The translations under genes and the position numbers were made by a program. DNA of 64,000 nucleotides from Pseudoalteromonas shioyasakiensis. Lineage in GTDB: Bacteria > Pseudomonadota > Gammaproteobacteria > Enterobacterales > Alteromonadaceae. Below the pieces are notes generated by a model. It was not told where the DNA came from, ran no database searches, and saw nothing but the letters and a program-made list of their open reading frames with translations. The stretch lies in contig NZ_LRUE01000013.1 in assembly GCF_001550135.1 (NCBI RefSeq), positions 331,025-395,024 of the forward strand, in the 5' to 3' direction. Shown here piece after piece: positions 59,742-64,000 of the stretch (positions within the stretch are counted from its first letter, which is position 1; every line of letters begins with the position of its first letter).

Positions 59742-60122
59742 TTAGTTGCTTTTTTTACTGCGGGGTGCCCCTAGCAAGATACCGATATGGCAAACACACA
59801 CAGATAGAAAAGCACTCAAGCCCAATGCACCGCCATAGCCATGCAAGCGCGGCACAAGGTATTCAAACAACAAAGCAAACAATATTGAAGCAATGGCTAA
59901 TGTAAAAATGCCAAAGCGTTTTGGTGCGCTCATGCCAATGAAAGTCCCCCCAAAAAACGCCACGCTGTAAAGTTCTACATCAACAGGGAATAGGCTTAAA
60001 ATTGCAAATGCAATAATGCTGGTGGCGGCTGAGGCGCGAATGCCATCAAAGCGATTATGATGCGCTAAAAAGTAAGTAGAGTAGGCACCAAGTAAAGCGG
60101 TAATTGTAATAAACAAATCCAT
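59742..60122 (-). CDS. Small paralogous membrane protein, second of pair
   Basis: The 126-residue protein has about four TM helices. It is homologous to its neighbour at 60122: both have FFGGTFIGM / YAGSFAGM, a following polar turn, and GYGGALGLSAFLSV / GFGGRLGSVAFASV. The start overlaps the neighbour's stop as TAATG (60120-60124), so the two are made together. Coupled paralogues of this kind often assemble as a heterodimer in opposite orientation. The tail is basic (APRSKKSN). I do not recognise the family. It is followed by the SBP3 and TPR-kinase genes at 84 bases. Confidence 0.75.
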   Translation of the reverse strand: MDLFITITALLGAYSTYFLAHHNRFDGIRASAATSIIAFAILSLFPVDVELYSVAFFGGTFIGMSAPKRFGIFTLAIASILFALLFEYLVPRLHGYGGALGLSAFLSVCVCHIGILLGAPRSKKSN

Positions 60123-60508
60123 TAAAAGACTCCTTTTGCAAGCATGTAAAGCGCCACACTGGCAAAAGCAACGCTACCAAGACGACCACCAAAACCTGCA
60201 AATAGGTTCATAGTTAATACGTAAAGGCTGGCACCAATTAAAGAGATAAAACTCAGCTCCCAGTAGCTGTTGATTAAACTCGATGAGCACATACCAGCAA
60301 AACTACCAGCGTAAATGGCTGCATAAGGATGGTTACCAAAACGAGCAGGAAAAGGAATAAATGTGCCAACTAAACCGGTAAATGCAGCAGATAACACAAG
60401 GGCAACATTGGCTTGGTCATGAAGTAAAAAGCAGGAAAAACAGCCAACAGAAAAGGCCAAAAACTTGACCATAAAAAATGTAATATGTGCCATTAATTGA
60501 CGATACAC
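60122..60508 (-). CDS. Small paralogous membrane protein, first of pair
   Basis: The 128-residue protein has about four TM helices with Gly-rich packing (YAGSFAGM, AGFGGRLGS). Its start is GTG at 60508 or the in-frame ATG at 60493; GAGG sits directly at the GTG and 15 bases before the ATG, so neither spacing is good. It is the upstream member of a translationally coupled pair with a paralogue at 59742. It lies 45 bases after the sugar transporter gene on the same strand, so it may share that transcript. Confidence 0.72.
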   Translation of the reverse strand: MYRQLMAHITFFMVKFLAFSVGCFSCFLLHDQANVALVLSAAFTGLVGTFIPFPARFGNHPYAAIYAGSFAGMCSSSLINSYWELSFISLIGASLYVLTMNLFAGFGGRLGSVAFASVALYMLAKGVF

Positions 60509-60552
60509 CTCGCTTAAGTAGGTAAACGAGGTGCATTATCTCATTGATGCGT

Positions 60553-61842
60553 TTAGTCCTGCAACTGCGCTTTGGCGGGTATTGCTGCTACTTTGGTATG
60601 GTGGCCATACAAAGCAACAATTAAAAAGCAAACAAGTGGTACAACAAACGAAACAGCAGTGTTAAAGGCATCTATAGTTGCGGCTTGGATCAGAGGTAAA
60701 AATGCGCCCCCTAAAATTGCCATTACTAAACCTGCCGCACCCACTTTTGCATCTTCGCCGAGGCCTTCAAGTGCTGTGCCGTAAATGGTTGGAAACATCA
60801 AAGATAGACAGCTTGAAATAGCGACAAGTGCGACTACGCCCACTAAATTAACTTGGGTGGTAACAATAAAACAAAGCACGGCTGCAACTAAAGCCATAAA
60901 ACGCAGTAATTTAGCGCCGCTAATAAAGCGCATTAACCAAGTCATAATGAATCGAGATACTAAAAACACCAGCATAGAATATTGTAAGACTTGGCCGCCG
61001 GTAACTTCTGTAGTGTTAAGTGCTTCCATTGTGTAACCAATGGTGTAGGTCCATACACAGGTTTGTGCGCCTACATTAAAAAACTGTGCCAGCACACCAA
61101 ATCGGTAGTGTTTATTTTGATATAAATGTTGAAAGGTTTTTTTAAGTTTACGCGGCTGCGCTGCGGCTTTTGTTACTGTGGCAGGAGAGCGGCTAAAAAA
61201 GATACATAGCCATAGTAAGATTAAGCAACAGGCCATACCCACATACGGCACCATCACAGCATCTAGTTCTGCACTTACAACGGTTTTTAGTTGCGCTTCA
61301 CTCATTAGGGCACGGCTTGCGCTATCAGCTTGATTTAAGTTCGGTAAGATCAACGTCGCCGCTAAAAACACACCAATATTAGTACCAACAGGGTTGAAAG
61401 CTTGCGCGAGGTTAAGTCTACGGGTTGCTGTTTGCTCGCATCCTAACTGCATGACATAGGGGTTTGCCGAGGTCTCTAAAATAGACAAGCCACCAGCAAG
61501 AATAAACAAGGCCAATAAAAAGTGGCTATAGAGCATGGTTTGGCTAGCAGGGTAAAACAATAAGGCACCACAGGCGGCCATAGCTAAACCCACTAACAGC
61601 CCCGTTTTATAATTAAACCGTCTATTGATCATGGCTGCCGGTAAAGCTAAGCAAAAATAAGCACCGTAATAACTAAACTGCACAAGTGCTGATTGCAACG
61701 CACTCATCGAAAATGTTTTGCTAAAAACTTTCACTAATGGGTCTGTCATATTGGCCGCAGTACCCCAAGCAGCAAAGCAAATTGTAAGCAGAATAAAAGG
61801 CCAAAGCATTTGGCGCGATACAATAGCAGGCTGTGTTTGCAT
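60553..61842 (-). CDS. FucP-family sugar/H+ symporter (MFS)
   Basis: The 429-residue protein has 12 TM helices and the FucP/NagP hallmark motifs: FAAWGTAANMTDPLVKVF near the first helix, SYYGAYFCLALPAA, and GGLSILETSANPYV with RRLNLAQAFNPVGTNIG. FucP relatives import fucose, glucose/galactose or N-acetylglucosamine. The sugar cannot be told from sequence by eye; it is divergent from a ROK regulator with a palindrome between them. A FucP-type transporter with a ROK regulator is also seen for GlcNAc use in Shewanella. Confidence 0.9.
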   Translation of the reverse strand: MQTQPAIVSRQMLWPFILLTICFAAWGTAANMTDPLVKVFSKTFSMSALQSALVQFSYYGAYFCLALPAAMINRRFNYKTGLLVGLAMAACGALLFYPASQTMLYSHFLLALFILAGGLSILETSANPYVMQLGCEQTATRRLNLAQAFNPVGTNIGVFLAATLILPNLNQADSASRALMSEAQLKTVVSAELDAVMVPYVGMACCLILLWLCIFFSRSPATVTKAAAQPRKLKKTFQHLYQNKHYRFGVLAQFFNVGAQTCVWTYTIGYTMEALNTTEVTGGQVLQYSMLVFLVSRFIMTWLMRFISGAKLLRFMALVAAVLCFIVTTQVNLVGVVALVAISSCLSLMFPTIYGTALEGLGEDAKVGAAGLVMAILGGAFLPLIQAATIDAFNTAVSFVVPLVCFLIVALYGHHTKVAAIPAKAQLQD

Positions 61843-61896
61843 AGTTCACCAGATTAATGTGTTCATATTGTTGTGGCCGACAGTATTCACGACTAT

Positions 61897-61929
61897 AAAT
61901 AATAAATCAACCTAGTTGATTTATTATTT
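61897..61929. promoter_or_regulatory. 33-bp perfect palindrome, candidate ROK operator
   Basis: The arms AAATAATAAATCAAC (61897-61911) and GTTGATTTATTATTT (61915-61929) are perfect complements over 15 bp with centre CTA. It lies 55 bases upstream of the FucP-type gene start and 68 bases upstream of the ROK gene start. The AT-rich symmetric form is typical of ROK/NagC operators. Confidence 0.75.
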
Positions 61930-61997
61930 TGACTGGTAGATAGTACGCCAAAAAGGTCTAATAGGCCGCTTATCAAGCTTATATCAAGAAGGATGTT

Positions 61998-63128
61998 ATG
62001 AAGAGCAGTTTATCGCGAGCACCAAGAAGCAATAACGAGCGCGCAATCTTAAGTTTAATTAGGCAACAGCAAAGCATGCCTAAAGCACAAATAGCAAAAG
62101 CGTTAGCCTTGTCTGCTCAGGCGGCAACAGTAAATATCAACAAGCTCGAAGAAGATAAGCTATTGCTTCGTGATGCACCTGTAAAAGGACGAGTAGGGCA
62201 GCCAAGCGTGCCGTTTAGGCTCAATCCAGATGGCGCATTTAGTTTTGGTTTGAAAATCGGGCGACGACGCTTCGACCTGATACTCGTTGACTTACAAAGC
62301 ACGCAAAGAGCATCGGTATCTGTTGAGGTGAATGAAGCATCGGTTGATGAGCTTAAATCATTCTTAGAAACACATATCCCACAATTAATCAGTCAATTAG
62401 AACCTGAACTGCGCTCACATGTGTGTGGGCTTGGTGTCGCTATGCCGTTTGATATTTGGCAATGGCAAGCCGCTTCAGATACTGCAACAAATACCCTTAG
62501 CCAATGGCAAAATTTCGACTTAAAAGGTTACTTAGAAAGTCAGTTCCAGTTTCCTGTTTATATTAGTAACGATAATAACGCTGCCTGCTGTGCAGAACTA
62601 AGCCTTGGTAACCCTAATAACTACAGCGATTTTTTGTATGTTTATTTGGGGGCTTTTTTAGGTGGGGCTGTGGTGATTAACCACCAGCTTCTCGAAGGTA
62701 AAAGTGGTAATGCCGGTGCTATAGGCTCAATGCTAAACGCTGATCGGGAGCAGTTACTTAGTCAATGTTCATTACTATCATTGCAAAGCGAGTTTGATAA
62801 GCAGCAACTTGGCATTTCAGTGTATGAGCTAACTGACAGTCAGTTTACAGAGCATAAACGACTCGTTCAGCCTTGGCTTGAAAAAGCCGCTGAGGCTATC
62901 AGTATTGCCATGCATAACAGTTTGAGTCTATTAGATATGCAAGCTGTGATTATTGATTCGCCGTTACCGAGTAAAGCGCTTGAACAGCTCAAGCAGTTAT
63001 CAATTGCAGCATTTGCACGTTTAGATAGTCGTGGACTACGTAGCTGTGAAGTGGGTTTAGGCGTGTGCGGGGAAAAAGCGCAGTCGATAGGTTCTGCTCA
63101 ACTTGCGCTTAGTCATCATTATTTTTAA
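61998..63128 (+). CDS. ROK-family transcriptional regulator
   Basis: The 376-residue protein has an N-terminal winged HTH (about 10-65, NERAILSLIRQQQSMPKAQIAKALALSAQ, quoted in part: KAQIAKALALSAQAATVNI) and a ROK domain (about 75-375) with VCGLGVAMP, YISNDNNAACCAELSLG and VYLGAFLGGAVVIN. The zinc motif CxCGxxGCxE normally found after the GxG segment is absent (GKSGNAGAIGSML leads directly to NADREQ). It probably represses the divergent FucP-type transporter through the palindrome at 61897. AAGGA precedes the ATG. Confidence 0.9.
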   Translation: MKSSLSRAPRSNNERAILSLIRQQQSMPKAQIAKALALSAQAATVNINKLEEDKLLLRDAPVKGRVGQPSVPFRLNPDGAFSFGLKIGRRRFDLILVDLQSTQRASVSVEVNEASVDELKSFLETHIPQLISQLEPELRSHVCGLGVAMPFDIWQWQAASDTATNTLSQWQNFDLKGYLESQFQFPVYISNDNNAACCAELSLGNPNNYSDFLYVYLGAFLGGAVVINHQLLEGKSGNAGAIGSMLNADREQLLSQCSLLSLQSEFDKQQLGISVYELTDSQFTEHKRLVQPWLEKAAEAISIAMHNSLSLLDMQAVIIDSPLPSKALEQLKQLSIAAFARLDSRGLRSCEVGLGVCGEKAQSIGSAQLALSHHYF

Positions 63129-63155
63129 GCAGGAGTGAGCAGCTCACTCCTGCTT
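63127..63155. terminator. Strong hairpin between convergent genes
   Basis: AAGCAGGAGTGAGC (63127-63140) and GCTCACTCCTGCTT (63142-63155) are perfect 14-bp arms with one base between them. There is no clear T run on either side. It lies between the ROK stop and the S9 peptidase stop. Confidence 0.65.
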
Positions 63156-63161
63156 AATTCA

Positions 63162-64000
63162 TTACTTCTGATATTGTTTGAACCACGCAAGGGTGTATTC
63201 AATTTTCGAAATCATACGTGATGGACGACCCGCAATACCATGTGGTGAGCCCGGCACACGAATAAGCACGGTATCTACCTTTTGCAGTTTTAATGCTTGA
63301 TAGAACTGCTCTGACTCTGAAATAGGCGTACGGCGGTCTTCTTCACCTGTCATGATCAATGATGGCGTGGTTACGTTACCCACTAATGAAAGCGGCGAAC
63401 GTTTCCAGTAGTGCTCCACATTATCCCAAGGCATGCCAGGGAACTGGTTACGAATTTGACCAATATAGCTGTCGGCTGAAAGAGTTTTACTTAACCAGTT
63501 GATCACAGGCTTGGTAATTGCCGCAGCGTTGAAGCGGTTTGTTAAACCAACCGCATAAGCCGTTGCAATACCACCTGCTGAACCACCAGCAATAAATAGG
63601 TTATCTTTGTCGATAAAGCCTTTAGTAATCATGGCATCAACTGCTGAGTTGTGATCGGCAAAGTCTTCTTCAGAGCTGTATTTACCATCTAGCAGTAGTG
63701 CAAAGTCTTTACCGTAACTTGTTGAACCACGGTAATTCACATACACAACCACGTATCCTTCAGCGGCATAACGCTGTAATTCAGCAGTAAAGCTTGGGCC
63801 ATAGGCAAGATGTGGGCCGCCGTGAATTTCAACCATTAATGGGTACTGTTTGCTTTCATCAAAATCAGGTGGTGTGATATACCAACCTTGAATAGCCTGG
63901 CCGTCGAACTGCGATTTAACATTCAGCTCGTGCACTTTACCAAGCTTCTTATGGCCTAATACATCTTCGTTTAATGAAGTTAGCGTTTTACTTTTACCTC
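63162..64000 (-). CDS. S9 prolyl-oligopeptidase-family peptidase, C-terminal part
   Basis: The frame is open to the window edge, so only the C-terminal 279 residues are present. It holds the S9 alpha/beta hydrolase domain: VEIHGGPHLAYG, YVNYRGSTSYGKDF, nucleophile region GGSAGG (Ser), acid Asp in TGEEDRRTP and His in GSPHGIAGRPS. Such enzymes (acylaminoacyl-peptidase or dipeptidyl peptidase-like) cleave peptides at the N-terminal side. The N-terminal beta-propeller and any signal peptide lie outside the window. Its stop is convergent with the ROK gene. Confidence 0.9.
   Translation of the reverse strand, partial: GKSKTLTSLNEDVLGHKKLGKVHELNVKSQFDGQAIQGWYITPPDFDESKQYPLMVEIHGGPHLAYGPSFTAELQRYAAEGYVVVYVNYRGSTSYGKDFALLLDGKYSSEEDFADHNSAVDAMITKGFIDKDNLFIAGGSAGGIATAYAVGLTNRFNAAAITKPVINWLSKTLSADSYIGQIRNQFPGMPWDNVEHYWKRSPLSLVGNVTTPSLIMTGEEDRRTPISESEQFYQALKLQKVDTVLIRVPGSPHGIAGRPSRMISKIEYTLAWFKQYQK

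Noticed and set aside
1..64000. Prophage, CRISPR, transposase, tRNA or rRNA genes
   Set aside because: None was recognised in reading both strands; the only repeat with mobile character is the 162-bp element at 41389.

Overview
The window looks like chromosome of a marine gammaproteobacterium of the order Alteromonadales, most likely Pseudoalteromonas or a close relative. This is inferred from protein family make-up (H-NOX kinase pair, Cry-DASH, ImpA-type peptidase, many envelope hydrolases, TonB receptor, several diguanylate cyclases), the AT-rich sequence, and one intergenic inverted repeat of a type common in this group. No rRNA, tRNA, CRISPR array, prophage or complete insertion sequence was seen. 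Genes are tightly packed, with many overlapping stops and starts and paired convergent genes.

Region 1-8.5 kb holds signalling and secreted enzymes: a membrane-anchored AraC regulator, an NO-sensing H-NOX protein with its hybrid histidine kinase, a CHASE4 diguanylate cyclase, a ricin-domain pectate lyase, and a secreted pyroglutamyl-peptidase-like protein whose catalytic Cys is Ser. Region 8.7-15.1 kb carries two compact modules that each combine a tiny YozG-type HTH regulator, a polytopic membrane protein and an envelope serine hydrolase. Region 15.2-23.4 kb is mostly housekeeping and stress genes (corA, dps, a CBS protein, an orphan periplasmic binding protein, a LytTR regulator with cytochrome b561, a diguanylate cyclase, a LysE exporter with an Lrp regulator).

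Region 23.4-30.5 kb is a complete hydroxamate siderophore operon of the NRPS-independent type: PLP decarboxylase, amine N-monooxygenase, MFS exporter, a fused acyltransferase-NIS synthetase, and a FhuF-type ferric reductase, behind a good Fur box. A PepSY/DUF4920 pair lies upstream. Region 32.1-35.6 kb is a DesK/DesR-like two-component system divergent from a MipA/OmpV outer membrane gene and a lipoprotein gene, with a perfect dyad between them.

Region 35.6-48.9 kb contains a PhoX-like phosphatase, a secreted ClpP-fold protein, an alpha/beta hydrolase, a TonB receptor, a MITE-like 162-bp inverted repeat, an MFS transporter, a large ImpA/M60 lipoprotein peptidase, a VOC protein and an Omp85-type barrel. 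Region 49-64 kb contains Cry-DASH (behind three CTTAA repeats with 11-bp spacing), a PAS-GGDEF protein, an asparagine-synthetase homologue lacking the glutaminase Cys, prpE, a binding-protein plus periplasmic-TPR histidine kinase operon, two tiny paralogous membrane proteins translated as a coupled pair, and a FucP-type sugar transporter divergent from a ROK regulator with a 33-bp palindrome between them. The window ends inside an S9 peptidase gene.
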